A stretch of DNA of 64,000 bases from Metallyticus violacea (taxonomy: Eukaryota; Arthropoda; Insecta; Mantodea; Metallyticidae). Both the position numbers and the translations under genes were made by a program. This document shows, one piece after another, positions 45,287 to 55,880 of this stretch. The notes beneath the pieces were generated by a model. It was not told the DNA's origin, did not search any database, and saw only the letters and a program-made list of their open reading frames with translations. How positions within the stretch are numbered: the first letter of the stretch is position 1; every line of letters starts with the position of its first letter. Location of the stretch: assembly GCA_030762175.1 (NCBI GenBank), contig CM060833.1, forward strand, positions 69,764,001 to 69,828,000. Reading direction: 5' to 3'.

Positions 45287-48077
45287 ATGACAACCCCAGT
45301 CAGCCAACGGAATAAACGATTAAGAAGAGCGGAAATAAGGAAAATAGCAGTATGGAATCCCAGAGGAATAAATAACAAAGAAATCGAGCTACAAAAAGAA
45401 CTAGAGAAAATGAATATAGACATCGCTGTAATACCAGAAACAAAAAGAAATTAAAAGGATCATTAGAACTAGAAAAGTATCTAATGTTTTATCAAGGTGT
45501 GCCACAAACAAAAAGAGCTGCAGCGGGAATAGCAATACTAATAAGAAAAGAATTGAAAAATAAAATACATAGTTACGAATTTGTAAATGAGCGAATAATC
45601 AAAACAAGAATAAAAGTAACAAGAGGATACTTACAAGTGATAGGAGTATATAGCCCAGAAGAAGGGAAAACAGAAGACTCAATAGAATTCTACGAAATGC
45701 TACAAAAAGAAATAAACAAAAGTAATCCAAATGACTATTTAATAATAGCAGGAGATATGAATGCCAGAGTATGAAATAAACAAATACCAAAGATAATGGG
45801 CAAATATGGAGAGGATACACCAAACACTAATGGAAAAAGACTAATAGATTTTGCAAATTTCAATAATCTGAAAATAACAAATACCTTTTATCCACACAAA
45901 GATATACACAAATACACGTGGTGCGCCAGAGGTCACAAAAGTATAATAGATTATACAATAGCAAATCAAAAAGGAGCTGAGATAGTTCTAGATACAAGGG
46001 TATATAGAGGAAGTGATATCACCTCAGACCATTTCCTTTTAATTTCAAAATTAGCAATACCAGCTAGATGGAGAAAGCAACGAGCAAAGAATTACAAAAT
46101 CAATCAAGAAAAAGATAAATATACATTTAAGACTCAACTACTGAGTGAGGAATCAATAAGATGCCTATATAAGAAAAGACTAGATATACTCATACAACAC
46201 AAACCAATAAGTAAAAATATAAACCAAGAATGGGAAGAGATAAAGCAAACGATAATACAAGCAGCAACAGAAGCATTAGGTACAAGAAAAATAAACAAAA
46301 GAAAGAAAGGCTTAAAAATTTGGAACGAAAATATTGCGCAAATAATAAAAGAAAAGAAAGAAGCCTACATAAAACACTTGAGTCAAAAAACAGAAGAAAC
46401 CCTAATAGAATACAAAAGAAAAACAGCCATTGCAAGAAAAGAAGTAAGAAAAATTAAAAGGGAATCGTGGGATAAATATATAGCAGACTTAGAAAATGAT
46501 GTACATGGTAACCAACAGAGAGCCTACAAAAGTCTAAAGCACCTAAATAAAGAAGAAAAAGATGATATAAAATTAAATAGAATAACAAGTGAAGAATGGT
46601 TACAATATTTTCAGAATTTGTGGACAAAAAAAGAAACAGAAGAAGAAAACGAAGAATTTACAATGGAAATAAATGAAGAAGTGGACCCTATCACATACGA
46701 AGAGCTACAGCTTACCTTAGATAAGAACTGCAGGAACAAAAAAAACGCCAGGAATAGACAATATTAACAATGAACTAATCAAACATGCCTCAGAAAAGCT
46801 AAAATATAGATTACTGGCATTGTTTAATATATGCTGGAAGTTTGGCTATGTCCCAGAACAATGGAAAATAGCATCAATAAGACCAATATTCAAAAAATGG
46901 GATAGAAATAACTGCAGTAATTATAGAGGAATAAGTATATTGAATACTTGCTATAAACTATATGCAGCAATAATAAAAAATAGATTAAATATCATAATGG
47001 AAAATATAGTACTAGAAGCTCAGAATGAGTTTAGAAAAGGAAGATCCTGTATCGACTGTGTATTTGTCCTAAATCAAATAATTGAAAAACACAGAGAATA
47101 TAATATTCCCACATATATGGTGTTTTTAGATTTAGAAAAAGCTTTTGACAATGTACATAGAAATATACTATGGCAAATAATGGAAAACAAAGGCATACCA
47201 AAACATTTGATAACAATAATTAGAGCTATATAAGGACAACTTGATAATGATCGATTCAAATCAAAATAGAACAGCGACAATAAATAAGGGAGTTAGACAA
47301 GGGTGCGCATTATCACCCACATTATTTAATTTATATATAGATGACATTGTCAGAGAATGGCAGAATAATTTAAATGTACATTTTAAAATAAACAATATAA
47401 TTTTAGATGTAATGTTATTTGCAGACGATCTTGTTCTAATAAGTGGCTCAGAATTAAATATGCAAAAAGCTCTATTTCAACTAAATAAAATAAGCCAAAG
47501 ATATAAAATAAAAATATCACCAAATAAAAGCAAAGTAATGGCTTTTAGAGGACCAGAAACAATAAGAGCAAAAATAATAATACAAGAGACAATATTAGAA
47601 CAAATAAACTGTTTCAATTATCTAGGCTGCAGCGTCTCATACACAAAAAATGATGATATAATAAATAAAATAAATAAATTTAACCAAATATGCGGCACCA
47701 TCAAACAAAACTTAAAACCCACGAGGAAAGAGACAAAAATAAAATTTTATAAAGTGATGGCTGTTCCAGTTTTAACATATGGGTCTGAATGTTGGACAAC
47801 GACCAAACAAATAGAGAAAAGGTTAGAATCAGCAGAGATGCGCTTCTTAAGACATGTAGCAGGATATACATTAAAAGACAGGAGAAAAATTGTAGATATA
47901 CGAGAAGAACTAAGAATCTTTAATCTAATAGAAAGAATTAAAGAAAATCAAAAGAACTGGAAACAACATGTGGAGAGGATGGAGGAAAACCGCTATAGTA
48001 AACTGGTTTTAAGATATACACCAAAAGGCCAAAGAAATGTTGGCCGACCTAAAAGAAGATGGACAGAGCAGTTCTAA
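45287..48077 (+). pseudogene. LINE endonuclease-reverse transcriptase, four lesions
   Basis: The protein would nick the target and copy element RNA onto it. Endonuclease domain: KIAVWNPRGINNKE, PETK, GDMNARV, YTWCARGHKSIIDY and SDHFLL. Reverse transcriptase: GYVPEQWK..SIRPIFKK, NYRGISIL, YMVFLDLEKAFD (motif A), KGVRQGCALSPTLFNLY (motif B), FADDLVLISG (FADD at 47418-47429). C-terminus: YGSECWTTTKQIEKRLE, MRFLRHVAGYT, GRPKRRW. I chose ATG 45287 because it is the first in-frame Met before the conserved start. Lesions: a one-base loss in an A run near 45446, TGA at 45772-45774, one extra base near 46732, and a frame change at about 47230 that fits loss of TA in TATATA. Catalytic residues that I can see are intact. 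Confidence 0.88.
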
Positions 48078-48137
48078 ATTGTGGGACCGGAACAAGCCAA
48101 CAAAGGCTTAAACCGTGATTGATGATGATGATGATGA

Positions 48138-48150
48138 TTTAATTCACAGG
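48138..48150. repeat. LINE target-site duplication, right
   Basis: TTTAATTCACAGG, identical to 44862-44874, directly after the TGA-repeat tail. Confidence 0.93.
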
Positions 48151-48439
48151 AGTGGCTAGTGCCCACATGATCGCCAACAACCACCAATCCTGTGTATTCA
48201 ATAGTAGATATTTCGGAATGCTGCATTCCGCAATAAACATTATTACAATTTCGAATGACATACATAGCATGATAGCTGTTTGATTAAAAACAATGGGTGG
48301 TAATAAAATTTCTCGGTTGGTATTTATTATGCCATCCCTTATTTTATGCAGATCTATCTGAAGGAGAATAAAGCTAGTAAACCCAATTTCGTGACATGCT
48401 CACACAAAATTCCATCCTGCGAAATACCAAGTTGTCCCT
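48151..48439. other. Spacer, nothing recognised
   Basis: May include degraded middle parts of the transposase fragment that follows. Confidence 0.45.
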
Positions 48440-48720
48440 ACTGTATATGCTGTGTCTGTTTCAACAAGATGGTGCGCCTACACATTTCAATCATGGAGTT
48501 ACAGTTACCTCAGTCGGATTGGACGCTGTAAAACGATAAATTGGCCGCCATGTTACCTCGATTAGAAAGGCAAGGTTCTTGTTTCATTTCTTCCTGCAAG
48601 TCTAAATGAATTACGAGTTCGTATAATAGAAGCAGTTGAAAGCATTGACGGTGATATGATTTAGAGGATTTAGGACGAAATGTATGTCATGTTATAAGAG
48701 GAAGAATGTTTCTAATACAG
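48440..48720 (+). pseudogene. Mariner-like transposase C-terminal half
   Basis: CLFQQDGAPTHFNHGV (second catalytic block with Asp intact, about 48448-48495) is followed after a gap by SLNELRVRIIEAVESIDGDM, then a stop, then RI and DEMYVML. The latter matches the C-terminus of the FSDEATFH lineage (ELK.RI..A...I....L.RVW.E.DYR.DVCR). The third catalytic block is lost in the gap, where frames are broken. Confidence 0.72.
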
Positions 48721-48838
48721 GATGGCCAAAAAGTAAAAGGTGAAATTAATTTCCACAAATCTTACATTAAGCACCTGTTATGCTCAATGTGTAGATACTG
48801 AGTATTTACAAAACGGATGGTGATCTGACGGAGGTGAT

Positions 48839-49210
48839 GTGTTACTAAGTGGTCAAGAGATTAAACAAAATTTTCGTTTTCTCGGTTTGGAATATGTACA
48901 GACATTTGAAGAGAGTGACGGCGTGGGCCGCTGTGTCTTCTCACGGCGTCATTGGCACGTACTTAAAATTGAGAATGTACATGGGAACATTATTAATGTC
49001 ACATCAAAAGTGTACATGGAGTAAGTTATGGAATGTTTTATGGGGATTTGGACACATTTTATGCAATTTTATATGCACATTTCAACAGAATGGGGCGATC
49101 ATCCGTATTGGTCATGTGAATGGGCGCCTGCACCAACAAAATGTGTTCCAGGTTTATTGATTTCTGGACACTCATATTTTTCATATTATTCTTGATTTGT
49201 CATTGTATGA
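48839..49210 (+). pseudogene. Second transposase lineage, middle part
   Basis: Alternating frames give KQNFRFLGLEYVQTF, RVTAWAAVSSHGVIGTY, NGNIINVTSKVYME and then FQQNGAIIRIGHVN. This corresponds to the segment running from after the first catalytic block (VNKQN.RFWG.E) to the second (FQQDGAT.HTA..S) in an arthropod transposase group whose signature is VTVWCA.SSHG.IGP.FFE. The second catalytic Asp is Asn here. It is distinct from the fragment just upstream (no IGP/SSHG signature there), so two elements lie side by side. Confidence 0.72.
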
Positions 49211-51749
49211 TACACTGAAAGAACAGTGAGTGCTTCGTACCCATTCCCCATAGTCCAAATCGCTTTCTAAACATATGGTAGATCCCCAGGGGGCTTTAAG
49301 TGGGTTGCAAAATCTCCCGGTGGAGAAAAGCACCCACTTTAAAGCTAAGATTTTAATAAAATCTTGCCATTACTTAGTTGGAACAATTTTTTACCTTTTC
49401 AGCTAAATTGAAACAATTAAATTTATGAATCCCATGATGTTTAATATCCATCAGAGTGGATCCTGGACTTCAAAAGTTTGAGAACCAATGGTAAAGAAGT
49501 ACTTTGTGAAAACATCGAAGTAATTCTGAAAGTGTATCAGGAGAGCAGTGTGGTGTCATAGTCACTAGCATAATAAATCACATGGAACATGTCGTGCACA
49601 ATTGTAGCATACACATTTGCATGATAAGTAGTCGTTGTGTACAAAATATTACTTATATATTTGGGTTGCAGGTTTTTGGGCCACCTGTATTTCCAAACGA
49701 AACTTTAAGTTTTACTGAATTGTCTGTTATATACTCAATTCAATAGAAACTATAATTTCTTTACAATTACGTATTTATTTTCTACAGTATAGGAATACAT
49801 TGCATATACTTTTACTCCAGTGTGCTATTGTTTAGAAAGGAAATGATAAATTTAAGCATCTGATAGATTTCCAAAGCAATCGTCACCAAAATGTCGCCCA
49901 AAGTCACACGAGTTGAAGAGTATAAATAAGTATAGAAAACAATGTCCATAACTCCATATTTTCCTTCCTTTGAAATGTAATAAGCAGTTTTTCGGCAAGT
50001 AAACCTATTTGGTCTTAGCATTTTATCTAAAGAGAATACTAAGTGAATTTAATTAACCTCTTTTGTTCTTCCGGAGTCAATTTCGTATTCGCGGCAGTAG
50101 ATAATTAAGAGTTTTCAACAAAGGGATACGCGCCTCACATTCTAACTACCGAAAACGGGTTGGTAAAAGCATAACACTGACGCATGCAGATGTGACACAT
50201 AGCGCACAAAAGTTAATCTATATACAGTTGGCAATGGTTCAGCCTGTGCTTCCAGTTTGAGCTGCATTGTTTCTGTATTCGATTTTCATTACGCTAATCT
50301 TGTATACACCCGTTATCAAAATCCGGGGGTCCGCGATGCCTCTATAATAGCTTTGGAGTACTCTAAGGGCATTTATTTTTAAATGTATAGATAAAATTAA
50401 CGCTTTGCGAGAAATAGAAAGATGATACAAGCTTATGTGTGTATTTATTGAGGTAAATTAAATAAGATTCAAATTAAAGGCGATTATTTGTTCCCCGAGA
50501 GAGTTTTCAAATAGGTAGGATGAAAACGCAGAAGACTCAAACGTACTGGCAACTACTGCCAACGCACGCACCAACAGATTTTATATTGATTTTGTGTTTG
50601 AGAGATAAACGATGTAATATTTTACAAAATAAATTGTTATTTGAACTGTTGCTTTAATCGAAAACAGCTGTAAATTATGCAGACACTAAAACTCACTAGG
50701 TTAATTAATTTAATCAAATGCCCACTTTCTGTAATTTATGGCATATTTTGGATTTTCCAATTAGGTATTATTTAATTACTTTATTTAACTGCCAGAATCA
50801 TGAGTAACCCTGGTCACTTAATACAGCATGCTTACTTGGATATAATAACGATGTAATGCATTTAATTTTTACTATGTATTTCCAAATATCTCCATAAGTA
50901 CTGATCGCAGAGTATCACGGTTTATTATTACGGGATGGCATTTAACGCATCCACTGTATATTAAAATATAAATTTCAGAGGAAAATAATTGAAAATTTGA
51001 TTTTGATTATTAAATAAAAATAATACTCAACGTAAATATACATTTTATAAAGCATAATATGTTGAAAAACATGTTTTTAAAGACTTAAAGTTCAATGTTA
51101 AACATACATTTTGTTTGTTACGTTATAAATGACGTGAATGTATTTCAAATTCCGCCATTTAGCATTTTGTAAACGTGAATAAATCTTTGTGAGTTAGAGA
51201 TGGTGTTTATCTGACTTTCTCTTAAAGCTCAGTCACTGCTGTGTAACATACCTGTACACAATGGCAGTCTGGTGATGAAGTTTCATGCTCCAAAACATCA
51301 ATGCATAGCGGAAATAATTATATTCTGGAATCTGTCATATTTAAAGAGGCAGGGTCGAAATGGAAAGAGAGATGGCTTGCAGTTGCATTTTATGCCTTTT
51401 TACCTTTAAATCCAGTAATCATTAAGAAGATGAACTTTGTGTTATTACACGTACAAGGAAAAGGACTGTATTGTATCCTCCTGTTTGTCGTTTTAGAACA
51501 ATTTTAATGTGCCTGGCTATTCATTATCTTTAAATGCGCTATAAAACATGCAAAATGAATAAATATTAAAGTTGATGGCATATTATCCAACTCTATTTCT
51601 CTTTCTATCCCCCTCTTTTTGTGTAATCGCGCATTAATTGTGTATAAGAGGCAGAGAGCAAAAGCAAATGTACATGTGTTTATGCTTCATACATTATTCA
51701 TGTTAGTATCGCTAATACTATGGTTATTAGAGTTATGGGGTCATCTAAG
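49211..51749. other. Unassigned AT-rich sequence
   Basis: No gene recognised. An imperfect hairpin, GCTTTAAGTGGG at 49293-49304 against CCCACTTTAAAGC at 49333-49345, encloses a 28-base loop. Open frames at 49812-50021 (minus) and 51301-51507 (plus) are unremarkable. Confidence 0.5.
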
Positions 51750-52745
51750 TGTGGTTGCTTACTGGGGAAGATATGGTAGTAAATGTTAACAAAACCAAAA
51801 TAATAATTTTTAAAAATGGCTACGCGTATGATAGAGATGAAAAACTATTTTACAGTGGACAATAAATACAAAATGTTAAGCATTTTGTTATTTGGAAGTA
51901 ACCTTTAATATGAGTAGCAAGTGGCATAAGCACTTATCTGATATTAATTATAAAGCACGAGGTAAACTTATAGAGTTACTACGTGTTCTGACTCGCGTTC
52001 CAGATATGCTTTACACTAGAGAGGGTGTGCAATGCAATGATAAAGTCTATTCTGTTAAAGGGAAGTAAAATATGGGGATGGGGGAGAGCTGAACATGTAA
52101 ACAAAATACAAGTCGATTTTTGGAAAAGGGTTCTCGGGCGCTCTATAGGAACGTCAAACTGTGGGATCATGAGGAAGGTAACTTGTTATGAAGATACGGT
52201 TAATAGGAAAACAAGGACGGTGGAATACTGGCTTAGACCAATACAGGGAAACCAGTCAACACTTCGCGCTAAATGCTATAGAGCTAGATGCAAAATGTAA
52301 CATCAACATTTTGGGCTGTAGAGGTAGAAATAGGACTCAGGGGAACTGGCCTGGGTTCAATATGGTAAAGAGGCAAGGAAAATAATAAAAATGTATGGAA
52401 GAAGTTAGAAGAAGGATAGAAGATATCAGCAGGCAGGAAATCGAGGAAGAATGTAACAGGAAAGTCTCCTGGAGCCAATCAAATGAAATTAAATTACCTG
52501 GGGTAAAGATTTGTATATGCTCGTTCTAAGAGAAAGCCGAGATCAGGAATGGGCTGGTTTACATTAACAGGTTGGAAAGCTCAAACAATAACGGATAGTT
52601 CTGTTAGGAGAATCTGTCCATTTTGTAGCCGAGAGAAGAAATGGGTACATATTCTGGCAGAATGCACCCTCACCTGAGAAAAACGCTGTTCCAAGAAAAT
52701 TTTTAAAAGCAATAAGGGGTCGTTTGGCATGCTAGGATCCGTTTG
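51750..52745 (+). pseudogene. LINE reverse transcriptase C-terminal fragment
   Basis: It opens with DMVVNVNKTKIIIFKNG (51768-51818), the reverse transcriptase thumb-side motif in which L.VN..KTK...F..G follows the FADD block. Next are MSSKWHKHLSDINYKARGK, SKIWGWGRAEHVNKIQVDFW, KRVLGRSIGTSNCGIM, and, nearer the end, a cysteine cluster RICPFC.....WVHILAEC (about 52610-52660). This order (YG.E.WG....I..VQ..F.K..LG....T.N) is that of LINE C-termini. Frames are broken repeatedly. The element is 5'-truncated, and I could not find its 3' tail or target duplication. It is a different lineage from the 44875 LINE, which has GRPKRRW instead. Confidence 0.72.
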
Positions 52746-52977
52746 CCAACCACGCTAACTGGTTGAATATAGGCATTTTCCAAACCAAAGTGCTATAAGA
52801 TTGTAAATAATGTGTTATATGTTTCAATTCGTATATCTGTAGATGCTGTTCTTCACATTTAAACTGTATTTATTATTATTGTATGGTTTTTATTATTATT
52901 TGTTCCTCTTTCTAATTGTGTATCAATCTTAAGCATGTACGGTCTAGGACCCATAAAATATATTTGTAAAGATGCAC

Positions 52978-53065
<88 letters not shown>

Positions 53066-53185
53066 ACTACTACTACTACTACTACTACTACAACTACTAC
53101 TACTACTACTACTGTTACTACTATTACACTACTATACTACTACTACTCTTACTACTACTACTGTTACTACTACTACTACTACTGT

Positions 53186-53217
<32 letters not shown>

Positions 53218-53352
53218 TTACTACTACTACCGCTATTACTACTACTACTACTACTGCTACTACCACTACTACTACTACTACTACTACTGCTGCTACTGCC
53301 ACTACTTCTACTATTACTGCTACTACTACTGCTACTGATACTACTTCTACTG

Positions 53353-53389
<37 letters not shown>

Positions 53390-53430
53390 TACTACTACTA
53401 CTACTACTACTATTGCTACTGCCACTACTT

Positions 53431-53466
<36 letters not shown>

Positions 53467-53467
53467 T
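52978..53467. repeat. (TAC)n array, 490 bp
   Basis: Trinucleotide array. The first roughly 90 bp are pure CTA/TAC. Then there are phase breaks (53065, 53088, 53128-53136) and many single-base variants (TGT, TAT, TGC, TTC, CCA), which become more frequent to the right. Open frames of 97-184 codons on both strands through it (poly-Thr, poly-Leu, poly-Ser, poly-Val) are products of the repeat. Confidence 0.97.
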
Positions 53468-53604
53468 TGGGGAAGTGCAGTAGCCGCCGCAACCGGAAAA
53501 AGAGAGTTAAGAGTCGCCATGCTTAAGTTAGTATTTTCATTTGAGTATTTATATTTTTACTGAAAGCATAAAATGATCTGAAAACCAACATGCTCTACCT
53601 TGTG

Positions 53605-53890
53605 TTATAAGAGATGTACAAAATGATGCCCCTCAGTGGCTATACATTGCTGATTCTGCGTCGGAAATTTCTGTATTTCATTTAACTCTTCTTCCATAAG
53701 AACAATGTGGTTCGGAACACGTCTCATGTCATTCAGAGATCCTATCTCCCATAATTTTTTAACAAGTTGGCGAGCAGTTTCTCTACCTGGAAAACGAACT
53801 GCCAGGATATTTTCTTACCAATCGCTATACCATTTCTGAGTGAAAATCCGCTTTCGCATATATATTGAACATAAGAACCAGCTCTTCAAC
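53605..53890 (-). pseudogene. Mariner-like transposase N-terminus (minus)
   Basis: The minus strand encodes QKCSVEELVLMFNIYAKADF, then, after a break, FPGRETARQLVKKLWEIG, SLNDMRRVPNHIVLMEEEL and NEIQKF. This matches the N-terminal helix-turn-helix region of arthropod mariner-like transposases (an opening ...EE...M...YG..., then YP.R..P.R.T...LV..L.E.GS..D, and R...LTEE.L..I). The frame ends at a stop near 53607. The catalytic domain is absent, and its expected position is occupied by the (TAC)n array or has been lost. Confidence 0.65.
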
Positions 53891-53900
53891 ACTACATTTT

Positions 53901-55227
53901 TGTAATGGCATAATTAATGAATATTTGGCACACAACGAAAGCCCCGAGTAACACATGAACGCATATCCTCTCGCTGACAAAGTCTTCCTGAAAATAACCA
54001 CAAATACATTATACTACTACCTGCACATGTATTATAAGACCTTGACGATTGATTCCCCCTCCCGTAAGTAGCCTCACTCTGCCGTAGCGAAATTCAAATA
54101 ACCTCACCGTGCATTTAAAGTTGGTGGTGATACATTATTGCCTTCTTACCACGCATACCTCTCATGTCATTAATCTTGAACAACTTTCCATTGCTATCAT
54201 AATAGAAAGTTTCTGTCCTCTTTGGTTTTCTAATGTTCTTCTTATTGACCTTTCAGTGATACATCTGTTTGTGCCATCTTCTTTCTTCATTCTTTATTAA
54301 TGTTTAACCCATTTAACTCCCAAGATGTATACTTCTGCATTCATTATGACCTTATGGTATCTTATTTAACGCACTCTTAAATACTCAATTTTTATAGTCA
54401 GAAGTTTTCACTTGTAATGTTTGTTTAATATCGAAAATCAACCCCCGCAAACTGGAACAGATTTTATAAATAATCCGCCAATATACTTATACTTCTTTTC
54501 ACACACTGGACGTTCCCTTCCTCCAAAAACTTATTTATAACAGAAACTGTGAAATCATGAATGTTAAATAGTTTTGTTGTTAATACGCAAGCTGGGTTAA
54601 AGTTTATATTATCAGATTATATAGCATAAATGTTTAGTGCAACATGGCCTGGTAAATTAATTAAACACCTTTATTTCACTCTATTTTACAAAAAGCAATG
54701 TTTTACAATAAATGAAATATGTATTTGAGTCGATGGCTTACCCCCTCCCCTCCCCTCTTATCCACGAAACAGTATCGTGATACATTTTACGCACAGTTTA
54801 CATGATTATATATTGAATGTAACAAGTTGGTGCACTCTTTGTCCATAATTTACCCCACAATACTTGCCTTTCTAAAATTTATAAAAACAAAATGTACCTT
54901 ACAGTTATTGTTTGCGTTTATTTTGCTCTCAGTGTATCCAAAACAAAACTGTTGTCTGCTGTACTGTATCCTTCGCTAAACCCCGTTTGGAAATTTGAGA
55001 GTATGGCAATGCATGGCATATTCTAACTATCTATTACTTAATTCTCTGGTATAAAGTGTAGAATAAAAATTTCCCATTACTGAGGAAGCGCCACTCTAAC
55101 TATCTTTTTGACTTCCTTTTTTAACGATTAACCTTTGTCCAATCCTCTGGATGCAACTTCTTATTGAAAACGTCTTCGTCATCATATCTATAATGTTCCA
55201 CATCTTAATATCTTCTTAAATCTGACT
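53901..55227. other. Unassigned AT-rich sequence
   Basis: Nothing recognised. The end closest to 55227 may contain decayed upstream parts of the Penelope-like element. Confidence 0.5.
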
Positions 55228-55880
55228 TTATTGGGAAGTCCATTAACCCCGGTTATAGAACAATTTTTCATGCAGTTTTTTGAAGGTCAACAACCGTCAT
55301 TCTAGCAACGGTATGTGGACAATGCCCTAATTTTTAGAACATATCAATGGGATGCATTAAAATATCAATTTAATTGTGGAAATAGAAAATCTTGGTAGAC
55401 TTCCGTTTCTTGTAAAGACATCGGAACCCTTTCAGGAAATAAACACATACGAGTCGATATTACGTGCCAGCTTTAATTACCAAAATTTCAAAAAAAAAAA
55501 AAAAAATACAGACAGACAGACAAAAAAAATGGTAAACAGAGGAAGAGCCATCACTGAAACTGAATATCTGAAAGAGCAATTTCAATATCTCCGCCAACCA
55601 TTCCAAGCCAATAGCCACTGCACCAAAGATATTGGCAGAGTCTTTCGACTCCACCATAATATAAAATCTGACATTTAAAAAAAAGGATCAATCGTAGGCA
55701 TTTTTGCCATTTATTGGAGATGTCAGAGTACGTATTGCAAAAATAATGAAAGAAGAAAGGCATAAAAATAATATTTACAACCATCAGAACATCAATGATA
55801 TCTGCGTTAAATCAGGCAGAGCGTCCTGCGGTTTCAGAACATGCCCACATAGAATATCATGGCATTCATTTTAACAGATC
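55228..55880 (+). pseudogene. Penelope-like reverse transcriptase remnant
   Basis: In order: GSPLTPVIEQFFMQFFE (55234 on), the Penelope motif in which MGSPLSPV.AN.(F)ME.FE is usual, then RYVDNALIF, the catalytic block whose second Asp is Asn here. MEIENLGRLPFL (from 55376) corresponds to the FTME.E..G.LPFLD block. EYLKEQFQYLRQPFQANSHC, then a KDI, matches the region before the linker where L..E...L...F..NGY....I is usual. FLPFIGDVRVRIAKIMK (about 55703 on) matches the LPY..G.SE.I.R.LK linker before the GIY-YIG endonuclease. The endonuclease itself is not recognisable. Stops, frame changes, a 17-A run (55490-55506) and a short GACA repeat show decay. Confidence 0.75.

Larger units (their letters stand above)
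44875..48137 (+). mobile_element. Full-length RTE-like LINE
   Basis: Non-LTR retrotransposon of 3263 bp between perfect 13-bp target duplications. The order is a GC-rich 5' UTR (44875-45020), a small possible ORF1, an apurinic-type endonuclease plus reverse transcriptase protein, then a 3' UTR of only about 40 bp, ending in five or six TGA units (about 48119-48137). The total length, very short 3' UTR, microsatellite tail and C-terminal GRPKRRW motif point to the RTE-like group. I have not run a phylogeny. It is by far the best-preserved element in the window, and the AT-rich, A-strand-biased coding region (long runs of A, few G) is typical of LINE sense strands. Confidence 0.88.

Noticed and set aside
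46190..47280. Minus-strand frames of 61-81 codons across the LINE
   Set aside because: They are shadows of the LINE coding strand, whose A-richness yields Phe/Leu-rich antisense frames.
13800..48340. Shared string TTTATTATGCCATCC near 13815 and 48325
   Set aside because: A 15-base match without extended similarity on either side. AT-rich composition makes such matches likely by chance.
52935..53526. Open frames of 97-184 codons on both strands rich in Thr, Leu, Ser or Val
   Set aside because: They are translations of the (TAC)n array in different frames; a pure trinucleotide repeat without stops gives this automatically.
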